From Exophiala sp. HKRS030 (Eukaryota > Ascomycota > Eurotiomycetes > Chaetothyriales > Herpotrichiellaceae), in NCBI GenBank assembly GCA_023897205.1, contig JAHWDD010000006.1, positions 1,984,001 to 2,048,000 on the forward strand: a stretch of DNA of 64,000 bases, written 5' to 3'. Shown one piece after another: positions 34,396 to 46,282 of the stretch; position 1 is the stretch's first letter, and every line of letters begins with the position of its first letter. A model generated the notes under the pieces. That model searched no databases and was not told the DNA's origin. It was given only the letters and a program-made list of their open reading frames with translations. Position numbers and translations under genes: made by a program.

Positions 34396-36517
34396 TCGAC
34401 AGGATGCGTCGAGGTCATTGACGCGGAACGGAGTGGTCACAAAGACGCATCCCAACTTTGGCTCGTGCCGGAAATGCTGGCGCAGGGATACATGGCAGGA
34501 CAAAGCGAAAATATGAGATGGAACGACGGAGATGGTGTCTGACGCATCTTCCCTTGGATACGAGACAGGGGAAGATAGCGCCGGAGGGAAGACCACCTAC
34601 GAGCACCTATGAGGTCCTGAGCCATTCTTGCCATGCCTCAAGCACGTCTGTCACCTTTTCAAGGCCCTTTGTCTGAATTATCCCGGTCGCTCTGGAGCTG
34701 GGAATGAGTTTGCCCTCGGCGTGGGTGGCATCTAGAAACAACAAGTTCAAGTTCAGACTGAACATGAGTGACGATTCGGGACGTTGATCCGTGTAAAGGT
34801 CCTGGAAGATGAAGCACCAGATCATGTGCGATTTCTCGTTGAGGCAAGGGGAATATTGATGTCTCGTATCCCAATGTACACCGCCTCGCCGTCTCTAACT
34901 CAACTCCGTAGTGCATTAATGGTCGCCCCCTTCTTTCTCCTTCTTCGCCTTCCACCCCTGTTGTTTGAGAGGCAATGATGGAGACTCAAGCATGATATGC
35001 AACATGTGAGGTACTAGCTCCTCCTCCTCCTCCTCCTCCTCCTCCTCCTCGGTCATAACTACGAGCAAGGTGGGATGAAGCATTGAAAGTGAAAAGTGCC
35101 GGCATACACGGGCCCCAGCTAGTCTCCATCATCACTAAACTGCCACTCAAGGCCACGCCTACACTTGAGGCCAGTAGTCATAAACTCTAGACTGACCTAT
35201 CAAAATTACAGCAGACATGGATCTTGGAGTTGCTTGCGTCAAAACGAAAGGGGATTCCCCATACCTATTGTTGGTGCAGTTTTGTAAGTAGTGACGTCCT
35301 GACGTGAATGTGGACAGGAGTTACTGGAAGGGATTCCCAAGGATTTTCACACTCTCGCTCTAACCAACTCAATTCCCCGCCGGGATGAGCGACAGACAGA
35401 ACTCACATCTCAGGCGTTTTTGGGTGGTGAGGTTTTTGATCTCCATGTATTTGTGGCTAAGGAGCTGATGCACTGCATCGACTCCGAATCAATTTATGGG
35501 TTCAGTTCTCATCTGCATCGGAATATTAGGTGACTCTCGGACCCAGGATGAAAGGTGTACATCTCCTTGCCTTGTATGCCCGGGGTATCTATCCCCGGTT
35601 GTGACTTCACCTTTCACTGACAGCTAGACTCTGCATGAGGCTGAACTCATCACCGGGAATTGTGGCACTACAATCAGACGAAAGTACGACACGTATGGCT
35701 TGCTGTCTTGCATTTGTTCGATCTATGCACATATGCTACCAGGTCCGCTCATCACGAGGTCGCAAACTCTGGTCCTTCCAATCACGCTGAGAGATACGCG
35801 ACCATCATGGTACCAGCATCCGTCTCCTCAAACTAGCGACTCCTTTGCCATCCGAAATCGAAGAGGTTCCCTCGGCGATTCCCCTCCTCATCCAAGTCTA
35901 CCATGGGTCCATATTGATCGATTCGGTCTACTACTCTACCCACCTAGTCTTGCCCTGTTCGGTGCAGCTGATCTAAACAGTTCACTGTCAGCCAGGGTAG
36001 AACGCTGAATGACATCTCGTTTTCCAGGCAGTCGTGATGGTTGTGAACCAGTAGTGCAGTTGCAACCGATGCCCTGAAGACTAGCCTTTAGCACATTGTT
36101 CAGTCATCCATCGTCGAATATCCAAGCTAAAGGAACCTCCACTTCTGGACCATGCAGGTCCTGCGTCAGAGCTGATGGCCAGCGATCTCGGGGAACCCGG
36201 GACGTCGATGCTACACCACATGATTGTCATCCTAGACATCGTTACGGCTGATCCACTTTGGGCTACATACTTTCCTGAGGTCCATTTGAAAATTGTGAGT
36301 TCGTCGGTGCTGGCTTCGTCGGCCCCTGTCAGGCTGGAGGCAGGGAAGAACGGTGCTGCTCTACTATAAATCATGAGATCATCCACGACATTTGGCCGAG
36401 TCGTTCCCAGAATCATCTCGCCTCGCTTATCCCAATCTATTGATTACCAAGGCACAGGGATCCAATCAGACCTTTCATTTGTTATCATCCTACTCGTTCA
36501 CCTGATCTACCTTCACC
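34396..36517. other. Intergenic region
   Basis: This is 2.1 kb non-coding, with an 11-unit (CTC) microsatellite at 35018-35050. Frames of about 100 codons, such as 35700-36008 plus and 36416-36081 minus, are not convincing. Confidence 0.5.
35018..35050. repeat. (CTC)11 microsatellite
   Basis: Eleven perfect CTC units in non-coding DNA. Confidence 0.95.
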
Positions 36518-37732
36518 ATGGCAGTTCAGCAGTCCAGCCAGCTGTCTAACCGGCCGTCCAACGAACGGCCAGACCGAACGGCGCGCAGGCGGCCCTACCC
36601 TGAGGTCATGACGGATGAGGAGAGGGAGGCACGGCTAAATATGTATCTCTATTTCTACCCTGGCAATCACAATCGCATTACTTCTCGATTCCTTCTCAAC
36701 CCCCCAAGACATCTGCTCGATGACCACCACGTTTTCCCCGTCGAGCGTATTGAAGACGGCGAAGGGTTGGTTGAAGAAGACCTTTCGTGTTTGGACAGAT
36801 ACCCGTCCACTCCTGACGGCTTCACAATATTCTTTGTACGCGGCACCCGGAGGCCGACTCGCGTCACGTACTCTCCCACTTTGACTTGGTTGATCTGGGG
36901 CATCAGCGATTCGTGCACCATGTCACCATGTCTGGCTTATTACTACTTCGCCAAATGGGCCATGATCGACGGCTGGAACTCCCAAGAGTTCCGTCACGAG
37001 TTCGACGGCTTGCAGGAGGGTGTCGAGGAGATCCTCGAATACGAACAGAGACGAGGGGACGCCCTGAAAATGTTCACCCGGAAATTGTTGTTGTACTCGT
37101 TCAGAGTGCTAGACCTCGACATTTGCGGGAGAAGGGTGACGGGAAAGATCATCCACTGGGGACAAGGTCCGGACCACGAAAGCCTGCCACAAGTCGTAGT
37201 CTTCCAGGCCTCTGACGTACGAAGGAGCCTGTACGCCCTCACCAAGACACGTTTTCAGCCGGACGAAGTAGAAGAGTTGTTCCCGGTGGCACACCTCGTC
37301 GGTACCGACCTCAGCTGGGAGTACGCCGAGGATATCGGCACCGCCGCGGACCGGGCACTCCAGTTAAGCATGGAAAACTACATCAACCTCGACGATCCCA
37401 CCGGTGCTCCAGGGGGCATTCGATCGGGAGGCGGAGGAGAAGATTGCCACCTAGACGCTGCCACTGCGACTCGAGTCGTGGAAGATGTTGGGAATGATTG
37501 TTTGAATCCAAAGCACCCTCACAATCTTGATCTGTCCTTGGGTGACAACCCGGCCTTGCTCGCTGCTGCTGCTGCTGCCGCCGCCGAGGATGATGTCGTC
37601 ATCGACTACGGTGACCCTCCTTCGGAGAATGACATTTTTGGCAGCAGCAAAGATTCGTATTCGGATTCTGGTTATGAGTTCCGGTCTTCGGATTTTCTGA
37701 TTGAAGTAGACACGACGGGTCTTCTTCCGTGA
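36518..37732 (+). CDS. Hypothetical protein, 404 aa, orphan
   Basis: This is a single uninterrupted exon starting at ATG after a pyrimidine-rich leader (CTGATCTACCTTCACC). The first 30 residues are polar and basic. Residues about 40-290 look globular, with alternating hydrophobic and aromatic residues (LNMYLYFYPGNHNRITSRFL, TLTWLIWGISD, LAYYYFAKWAMIDGW). Around residues 195-240 sits FRVLDLDICGRRV then KIIHWGQGP. The C-terminal 110 residues are Gly-rich, contain a run of eight Ala, and end acidic and Ser-rich. No family is recognised. At 404 codons without a stop, and with a sensible composition, it is very likely a real gene, probably restricted to this lineage. The function is unknown. Confidence 0.75.
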   Translation: MAVQQSSQLSNRPSNERPDRTARRRPYPEVMTDEEREARLNMYLYFYPGNHNRITSRFLLNPPRHLLDDHHVFPVERIEDGEGLVEEDLSCLDRYPSTPDGFTIFFVRGTRRPTRVTYSPTLTWLIWGISDSCTMSPCLAYYYFAKWAMIDGWNSQEFRHEFDGLQEGVEEILEYEQRRGDALKMFTRKLLLYSFRVLDLDICGRRVTGKIIHWGQGPDHESLPQVVVFQASDVRRSLYALTKTRFQPDEVEELFPVAHLVGTDLSWEYAEDIGTAADRALQLSMENYINLDDPTGAPGGIRSGGGGEDCHLDAATATRVVEDVGNDCLNPKHPHNLDLSLGDNPALLAAAAAAAAEDDVVIDYGDPPSENDIFGSSKDSYSDSGYEFRSSDFLIEVDTTGLLP

Positions 37733-40700
37733 CACATGGACTTAGACGTGAATACCATTGTTCTTTCTCTTGAGGAGGGAGAAGAGAAAGGGGGAAAAGG
37801 AAAGAGATGGTCTGGTGGTTGCGAGGCCCAAAGGGTGGGAAAGAAATCAGGGAATACAAAGGGTTTTGATTACTCCCGGGACATGTAGTTGAGGCAGTAT
37901 TTACTAATTGTCCTGCAAAGTACCTCGCAAGGTCAATAAAGCTCGTCACGAATTGTACAGGGAGTACGAGGAGGAAGGAGTTGACTGGTCCAAGGGGCCA
38001 AGGGTCTCTCTCTCTCCCCCCCCCTCTTTCTCGTGCCCAAAAAAGTGGTTAGAGTGGTGAAGCCAGCAAGAGAAGAAACCCATTCGTCAGAGAGTACACG
38101 GGTTTCCTCAGGCGAGTTGACTCAACTTCCTCGTTTTCAACATCCTGGTTCGGTGTGACTTGGTCCGTTTGCGCTTACCCTCTTCGTTTTGTTCTTTCGG
38201 AACCCCGATCAGTTGTGAAGATCTTGACTTTTTTCAATGTAAACTGAATACGGAATAACTCCGTGAATCATACCAAGTCCGAAGAGAGGTGGAGAGAGAG
38301 AGAGAAAATGAGACCTTGTACAGAGTTCAAGGTGATGTGGAACCTCAGGGCTTTTTTCTTTTTGAGTTTCGGGGCCCAAATAGAAAGCAGAATGGCTCAT
38401 GAAAGTCCCTTTTTAATAACTGTGCTAGACCGGCATCTGGTATCTTCTCTTACCGGGGGGGGGAGGGGGGGACGCGACCAAGGGTATGCTGCGTGCGACA
38501 CTCAAGCAAACTGTCTGCTTCCAAATGTGATTACATCCCTGCGAAGAGGCACACACACACACTCTCTCTCCTCCCCCCCCCTCTGTCTCTCTCTGCCCTC
38601 CACATGATCCTTCGGATCTGCAGACTCTGGGCCGGAGAACGACTGAAACCCAAGCTTGGGACCCTCAAACTGACCTGATTTGTTACAACCGAGGTTTGCA
38701 CCAACCCACGGCCCTTGAAAAACCAAAATGACGACGACAAACCACTCAACTACCGATCTTGAGACCCTGAGAGTTCTTTCCTCTCCGTCAATCTGGGGGA
38801 AAACGGGGGGGGAGGGGGGGGAGGGGGGGTCCCGATCGGGATCTACCGAACTAACCTACTGTAAGACGGGGGGCGGAGTCTGATCATGGGCACGACGCAC
38901 CGTCAAAAACCGAGGGAAAATTCTAAAAAAAAACAGAAACATTCTAGGTAGGTCTTTCCAACGCTGGCGGGTGCTTGTGACCATCAAGCTCGTATTCAAA
39001 AAGAGGATAAGGCGGAGCCAAGGTTGCATTTTTATTTTTTACTTTCCCAAATGTTCGTATCCGACTTGTGCAATTCCCACCGCCTCGTTTTTGGTACCGA
39101 CTGCCAGTGGTAGAAGTGGTCTCCCCCCGGATTTAGCATATGCAATGTGTTACCTCTCCGTGCCTTTCTGACGATTGCCGAGGTGCGTATGCGACACTAC
39201 ATGATGTAATGAAGGGTTCAACTTTCCGCCCAAAGGGGTTAATGTTGACCTCCGTGTGCAGACCAGACCCATGGCTCACATTCCTGCGTCAACCCAACTA
39301 TGTTTATCGGCTGACATTGACAGGGTTGCATAGTTGAGGCTACCAACAATATGCTTGCCAGTGTGACTGTGTGTATGTGTGGAGATTGAGGAGATCTATG
39401 GACCATCTAGTGGGCGCCCGGGTTTTCGCGAAAGCGAGACTTTGGGAGTCGTGACGGAGCGCCCTCAGCCGAGGGCAATAGTCTAGCTAAGCCAATCACT
39501 CGAGATAAGCGAGAGAACGGTACATCAAGGGATCTCCATCCGAATTAAAGACTGGAATGCCCCCAACTCTGTTTGTCCCGGTCAGTGGCCGGACGCTCAT
39601 CAACTCTCCTGTTTGAATAAGGTGCCGACGGGATCGCACCATGGGACGATCATGTGAGAGCCCGGATGCTCAAAAGTCAGAAAACTGGTTCGGCCGTCCG
39701 AGGCAAAGACGACCAATATGCCCTATCACAAGTGTTAACCTGGTTTGGGAAAGTACCTCCAATACAACTCGGCCACACCTCCTTGGTCTTTTACCGGTAC
39801 TTTTGCGCCGGGCAGATATGTTGTGGCGTCGAAGAGGGGTGAATTACCGTACGCTGTCGCCCCGCCCCCTCCATCCCTTGCAAGGGTCCCGACGCATTGC
39901 ACTGTCTTTGGTTCCTCCGGTTACCAGAGAGGAGCTGTCTCCGGACTCAATCCTGTGGTGCTTTGACCGCTAGCGCGAGGAAAAGTGAGAGCGAAATATG
40001 CCCCAGGGAACGGGCGAGACTGAGACTAAGACAGGAGGCACATGCTCGCTCAATATCAGCAAGCATCCATCGAGATTCGAAACCGAGAGCAGGGCAGGAC
40101 GCAAATGCTTGCTGAACAGGCGAGATCACCCATGAAAGGTCGGAGCTGATACCGAAACAGGAAAGAGGCTGGCTCCGGCATCCCACGTCAAGGCGTCCAG
40201 CAAATTTTGACATGAAGCTTGCCAGGCCTGAAGCTCAAATGAATCTCCTTGCAGCCTGCAAAACACAGAGAAGAGAAAGCTGTAGCGATCGATCTCGGCG
40301 CATTGACCATCGCTCTGGTCATCCGAACTTTTCTCAGCAGTCTTTCCCGCTCACCTGGTCATTTGGAGGAAGCAAAGTTGACTTAAAATGGCCCATCAAG
40401 AAACCTCAATCGGACTTCATCATCCTATTATCGTCGTTACCATTCATTCGGTACCCAATGTGTTGTGACAAGGCCGGTCTATGAGGGTATACTGAGGGTG
40501 GTTGTGCATTCGAAAAGGTCGCGGTCGGAGTGAATTGGGATGGTCGAGAGGTTGAAGTAGCTGAGAAGTCGAGAGAGCGAAAGGTTGCTATATCGAGAGT
40601 CCTGCATGAGTGACATGGCACCCTCAGGATCAAACGCCTGCTCAGATATATATAACTCTTCTTTCTCCCTTGGTTGGTTCTTGGATCCTCACATTTTTCA

Positions 40701-40768
40701 CTCACCCCTTCAGCCTTGATCATCAATCCAACCACTATGCTATTCGCCAAGATCCACATTTGAACACC
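37733..40768. other. 3.0-kb non-coding region with homopurine/homopyrimidine tracts
   Basis: No gene is supportable. There are runs of nine C at 38016-38024 and 38573-38581 flanked by CT repeats, and G-runs at 38455-38471 and 38795-38829. The latter is four runs of 5-8 G with loops of 1-5 nt, a canonical G-quadruplex motif. Confidence 0.6.
38795..38829 (+). repeat. G-quadruplex motif
   Basis: Four consecutive G-runs of 5, 8, 8 and 7 are separated by AAAAC, A and A. Confidence 0.85.
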
Positions 40769-42066
40769 ATGGCCCTCTTCTCCGGCACCCTGCAACCCTC
40801 TCACCCCAACGTGAGGTGTGTCGTTGAGCCAAGGTATCTTGAGATACATGAGCAAGAACTCCAGCATCACCCAATGAGGACATATCACCCCCTTCAACCC
40901 GTTCTCCTTACTCAACCATCTCCTCTGCTAAGGCACGATGGTCCTCTGTACGAGACAATACCCGTTGACTTTGGAAGCTGTGGCGTCTGCGAATTGAAGG
41001 TCTACAGAGTTCGATCCGTTTCCCAAGGCACTGTTCCCGCCATTGTGTGGTGCTCTGAAGGTGAGTTTTTGGTAACGTCACCACTCTCAATGATGGTCGG
41101 GCTGATCGTGATCGGAGGCAACATGATGCCTGGAGACATCGATGGCGAAAGTAGCGTTCTCTCAAGACTTTGTCATGGTGCGTACCCATAACAAGATGGC
41201 CATCAATTGTATCTCTTGCTGACACTATCCAATTTTCTTCCAGATGCTCAGTGCATCATCATCAGTGTGGCCAACCGCAGTGTTTGGGAACATCCATACA
41301 AGGCCTCGATCAATGATGTCTTCATGATGTACAATTGGGTTTACCAGAACCAGGAAGACCTGGGTATCAATGGGACCATCTGTTTGGGTGGAGTGGCCGC
41401 GTGAGTAGAGATTCTTGCCAACATCGACTCGGTCCACAAAGCTGACTGGATGCGCAGCGGTGCAAGCCTCGCCCTCAGTACTTTGCTCCAACGCGCCGAA
41501 CTGGGTCTCTCGTTGCCGGCGGGTTTGGTCATGGTTGCTCCGGCACAACTTGATCACACGGTGACGGCGGAAAACTTGACCAAATGGAATAATATGCAAC
41601 CTCCTCCTGGGTCTGGTCCCGACGCTGCCATAGAATTCCCGTTGCCCCTCCTGCCCAATGTACCATACCAATCCAACTGGGTGCAAAATCCCATGAGGAT
41701 CCCCGATGAGGTTCTAGAAAAAATCAGTTTGCCTCCAGTTTTCTGTCTTACAATGGGGTCGGATCTCGTGTCTGGTGCGGCAGATTTCATGTGCGAACGA
41801 ATGTACAACGCAGGGCACACTGTGCGAGAGGAGATTTTCAAAGGTCTTCCTTACATGCCTTTAGGGACGACGCAGGTATTCCCGGAGGCGTACGAGGAGA
41901 TGAAAAACGGTTTCGTGAAAATGTTCGATGTCGACATGAAGCTGTTTGCGGGTCTACCTTGGCCGCCAGAGGAGGAAGATCAAGATTTCGATTCGAGGGT
42001 ATGTCTCTACCCGAACCTCTAATACCGCAGATACTGACAGGCGCTTTGCCACAGGGGAGATTATAA
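40769..42066 (+). CDS. Alpha/beta-hydrolase-fold protein lacking catalytic residues
   Basis: Five exons, 40769-41060, 41118-41177, 41244-41400, 41458-41998 and 42055-42066, give 1062 nt and 353 aa. If the last intron is not used, the frame ends at 42022. The order of elements follows the HSL/fold-3 family: N-terminal cap, oxyanion region, nucleophile elbow followed by LAL, acid, and C-terminal base. The signature residues are changed. The HGG position reads W-C-S-E-G; the elbow GDSAGG is G-G-V-A-A-G, with Val for the nucleophilic Ser; and the base region reads GLPYMPLG, with Tyr where pHmF-like His is expected. The elbow is assembled across an intron with GTGAGT and GCAG ends; leaving it unspliced gives an immediate stop. 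A non-enzymatic role such as ligand binding is inference. Confidence 0.85.
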
Positions 42067-44345
42067 TAGACATTGGTCTTCGGTTTCTACAGGAATTCGA
42101 GAATGTCAGGATGAGAAAAATTGGTGGGATCAAATCAACAAAAAAGGGGTCACTAACTTGCCAAGTGGGACCTCCGCGGCCTGCCCCCATTGCAATATGG
42201 ATTCTGTGTAAGATGTTCACATGCTATGATCAAACTAAACGAATAACGATGGAAATGATGATATGTATTCGTAAGGCGGAATTACTATTGACTTCTGGTT
42301 TTGATACCCCCAACCATACGTGTGTTGGTTGTTCTGTGACTTGTATGAGGCTACTTTTCATGATCTTCCGGAAAGGCAGCAAAGGTCAAAGCATCGAACC
42401 CACATTGTCGTTGCCTACCAGCATCGAGCCAGGACGACCTTCTCGAAATAACAAGGATCCCGAGGAAAAGACTCGAGTCCCAGCCACTCAGCGAAAGTGA
42501 GGCGAACGCAAACGGGCGATCATCATGTTGGGGCCTCGACGGTTTTAATTCGAGTGTCATTTGTAGCACAGCGGGTGGTTCTAGATCATCCAGCTAGGGA
42601 TCATGCCCTCTCCAGGGTCAGTAATCAGACGGTTACGAGCTCTGAATACGAGATGCAGGGCAGGGGTGCCCAATAAGCGTCAGCATCATTCACCTCGGGC
42701 ATCTAGGTAGCTACCTGCCTAGGTACCTAAGCAAACTGTTCAAGTGCCACCTTTACGAGCCCCATGGGCTGCCGGCACCCTCAACCACCTGTGACACCGC
42801 TTGTGTCGCCTAATTGTGAATCACCTTGGCTCACCCGCACCCCCCGGGTACCTACTTACACCCCAGGTATCAAGGACAAGCACTTACGACGCAGTCTGTG
42901 GTACTCGTACTCCCTGTACTGAGAAGATCCGAACCCTTTTCGCCTTGTGACCGAGTCAAGCTAGCGCAATCTAGTACCATCTCTGTTCAATCACTTTCAA
43001 GCTGGTTCTTCGGTTTACGACAATGTCACCGGACGACAGTTCAAATTTTCCCCATTGCAAAACAAAACAAACCAAACCAAACCAGGGAAAAAGACATGCC
43101 TATGGATACATCCTCCTCCTCTATCGGTGAGGTGACTGAAAGAGTACTGGTACTCTGTGAAGTTGCCTTCATTGTGTAAAGAATGGTAACGACCTCCGGA
43201 CTGAGTTGTCTGCTCTACCTACACCATATGTGTTTGTCCTGTAGTGGAGGTGCTGCTACTTTTTCTCTCAAAGTGTCTAAAGAATGCACTTACACAAGGT
43301 ACCTACTTCATATGACTTCGTACATTGTCCAAGATACCAACGGCTCCTCCGATCGATCCTATTCTGTTTCTTGGAGACTCAAGACGGTGTACGCCTACAC
43401 CTTCGGATGTATGTACACTAATTGCAGGCGATCTCATCGTCAACGTCAAAGAGACCGGTGGATATGCCGAGACCTGGGCTCCGCCTTCTTCTTTTTTTGA
43501 CCAATTCACAAAAGGCGACGCGTCAAAAGAAGGTGAACGAGATGGAGGAGGGTACGGAGCACAAAAGCGGAGCAACGAATCGGAGCGAGAGGACAGGGAA
43601 GCGCGGAGCCTCTTATACCAAGATGTGGAACGTCACTGTTCAGACGACATATGCTGCAGTCTACACAGTTGTATTGTCAAGACTCTGAAGATCAAATAGG
43701 GGTGTGAATGGATTCTCTTTGTTGGACTGGTCACTGCCTGTGGTCTAGTATCATGTACACCTGTATATTTCATAATAATGAAGCAGAATACATACCACAC
43801 CTTCTTCCATTGCACAAAGTCAAGTACAATGAGTCCATAACACATCAAGTTGAAGTACAGCGCCACGATCCCGGGCAAGGCTGGCGTGATCAGGGAAATT
43901 ATTCCCTGGTAAGTAGCCGAGCCACAGCCACGGAGTAGGTACGTACGGAGTACTGTTTTTGTTTAAAAACTTGAGCATCTCGCTCCCAATCACAGCCACG
44001 AAGCAGTTTAGGAGCTGGTCAAATATTGACCCTGATCCATGCCTTGCTTCTTTTGCCCGTTATCCTTGATGTCACTCTCACTCGTATCCGTATCCGTACT
44101 CGTAATGGGCATCGCTCTTAAAGTGCGGGGAAGTGGCGGTGCGCGAAAGTCAAGTCACGATACTTTACTCGCAGCGCTGGCTGCGCCACACCAACGACAC
44201 AAGTCCCGCCTTTCATCAACCATCCAGGCTGACATATTTTCAACTCACCAACAGGCCCGCGAGTGGCACTGCTCTCCTCTCATGACTTTTATACACCTGA
44301 AGAGCGCATTTGACAGAGTAGCCACGCAATTCATCTTAGCAAGCC
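42067..44345. other. Intergenic region
   Basis: This is 2.3 kb without a supportable gene. It carries GTACTCGTAC at 42901-42910, GTACGGAGTAC at 43943-43953, a TCCGTA repeat at 44082-44104, and CTAGGTACCTA-type motifs near 42704-42733. Confidence 0.5.
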
Positions 44346-45559
44346 ATGCCAGGACCTCTCGCTCGAGGTAAGTCAATAATGTGCCCGTGCTCTCCCTTAC
44401 ATCATTGCCGTCCGTTTCTGGTCTCAATAGCAAGGGCATGGAATTCGGTGATGGCTGTGTGTGAGATGGGCTTCCAGCACTGCGAATCTCTTTACTTACA
44501 ATGGTCCCTCCTGTAGGTCTCATAATTGCTGCCACCATCGTGGTGGCAGCCGGCATCGCAGCATATGAGAACCCAGAGGTTCGAGCATGGATCGATCGGA
44601 CAAGGCACAAGATCGCAATGGGCCTTCACAACCTTGGGGATGAAATTGGCCCCAAGAGCCCACCTCAACCACACCGTCCTTCAAACGATGCCTCTATGCA
44701 CGAAGAGCAAGGAGAATCCGCAGAGCTTCGAAGAAAAGCTGCCATAGCCGAAATCATGGAACGAGGACGTATCATGGAGGAGAGGCGCAAGAGAAGGAAA
44801 TTGTCTGGCCAGAAATCAAGAACGCCCTCCTTTGATACTCTTGTGGATGACACCGGTATCCTTCTCAAAGACACCGAGCCCACGGAATCGAATACACAGG
44901 CCCAAACATCGGCCGTTGAGCCGCTTGCGCAGCCTGATGTCTTACGACAACGTGGAAGGCATTCCGACCTTCATGAGGGACCCTCCACGACCCAAGAACC
45001 AGTAGAGGATTCTCCACCTATCAGTCGTTCACCTCTTAGTCCCTTCGAGCAGCCAGATTCTACTGCTTTCGAGTCGCGATACGAACGGGAAATGCGCGAG
45101 GCGTGGAACATCCCACTATCAGACAGGCGCATTGAGCTTCCTAGGAGTCATCCATCTGAAAGTCTGGTTGAATTGACGCCCACCACTGAAGACGCTCCTG
45201 ATCCGGACTACTCAGTGCCGACGGCTGAGTATCTTCATCAACGCTCCGCCCAGCCGCAATATTTCTCTGCATCGGCCTGCACTTCTACCCACACATTCTC
45301 CGATCACGAATCGCAACATGAAGCTTTTACAGAGAGTCGACGCATGAGTCGTCCACCATCAATGATGGATCCGGGATTTCTAAATCTCCCAAACACTCCG
45401 TCTCGCGCCCCCACTGCTGACGGAAGCATGAGCAGCATCCACGCAAGTGAGGCTGATGACAGTGCTGATGATATACTCAGTGAGATAGGTGATGGCATTC
45501 GTACTCCTGCGAGCGTCTGGACTGAAGTAGGGTCGACTGTGAGTGGAGATGGATTTTAG
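44346..45559 (+). CDS. Single-pass membrane protein with disordered tail
   Basis: Two exons, 44346-44367 and 44517-45559, give 1065 nt and 354 aa. Exon 1 encodes only MPGPLAR plus one base; the intron runs from GTAAGT to CTGTAG. Residues 8-24 (GLIIAATIVVAAGIAAY) form one hydrophobic helix, followed by ENPEVRAWIDRTRHKIAMGLHNLGDEIG, a conserved-looking amphipathic segment. Residues 75-100 are a charged helix (IAEIMERGRIMEERRKRRKL). The rest, to the C-terminus, is Ser/Pro/Glu-rich and disordered, ending VSGDGF. I recall similar fungal hypothetical proteins with this N-terminus but no assigned function. The N-terminal anchor could be for the ER or mitochondrial outer membrane; this is not decidable here. 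Confidence 0.85.
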
Positions 45560-46282
45560 ACATTGGTACCTACCTGGTGTCCCGGAGTTGAGGCAGCTGT
45601 TGTCATGGGGTGGCTCCAGTTGAGAAATACAGATCATGAAGGTGCAGCAAGCGTGATTTTGGTTTTGCTGCGGCTTTACTCCCCAGTTCTGACGGTGTTG
45701 AGGAGTTGCTTCATGAAAGTTAATTAAATTTGGTTGGGCTCAATGGATTCGATGCTGGCTGTCGTGCTTGGAGCGCAGGTGAATGATCAATGTCGTATCC
45801 CCAGCATATCGAATCAACCAGCGACTTCCTCTCATACCCGTACTGGTATTCAGCATTGGCTCTTTTGATATTGGTCGTACTTGCCTTATCCACTTGCAAA
45901 TGAACGACCACTTACTCGATGAACTACTCTCTTCCACCCTCTCGGTTTCCTATCCAGACTGCATTACATCCCAACAGGGTATCATATCTCACTGTTCAGA
46001 GATTTGCGCGCTATGACTATTCTTCACTGATCCCAATGTGAATCTCACCTGGCTGTTGTCAATTCACGTTCACGGTGAGGGCGTGCATATGTCGTTACCC
46101 TTCAGAAGCCAACCCATGCCTGTTACTCCTTCACGCCATTCCCAGGTGGATATTGTCCACAACTCGCACTGAGACTCAACCCCCAGACAATACTCCCTAC
46201 CAGGTCACAAAACGCCGGGGTTGTACAACCGAGACCAAGGTACATCAAGGAAGCGGATCTGCTCTGGTCTACTGCTAGCAAA
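45560..46282. other. Upstream region of the chitin synthase gene
   Basis: Non-coding. I see no clear regulatory motif. Confidence 0.5.
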
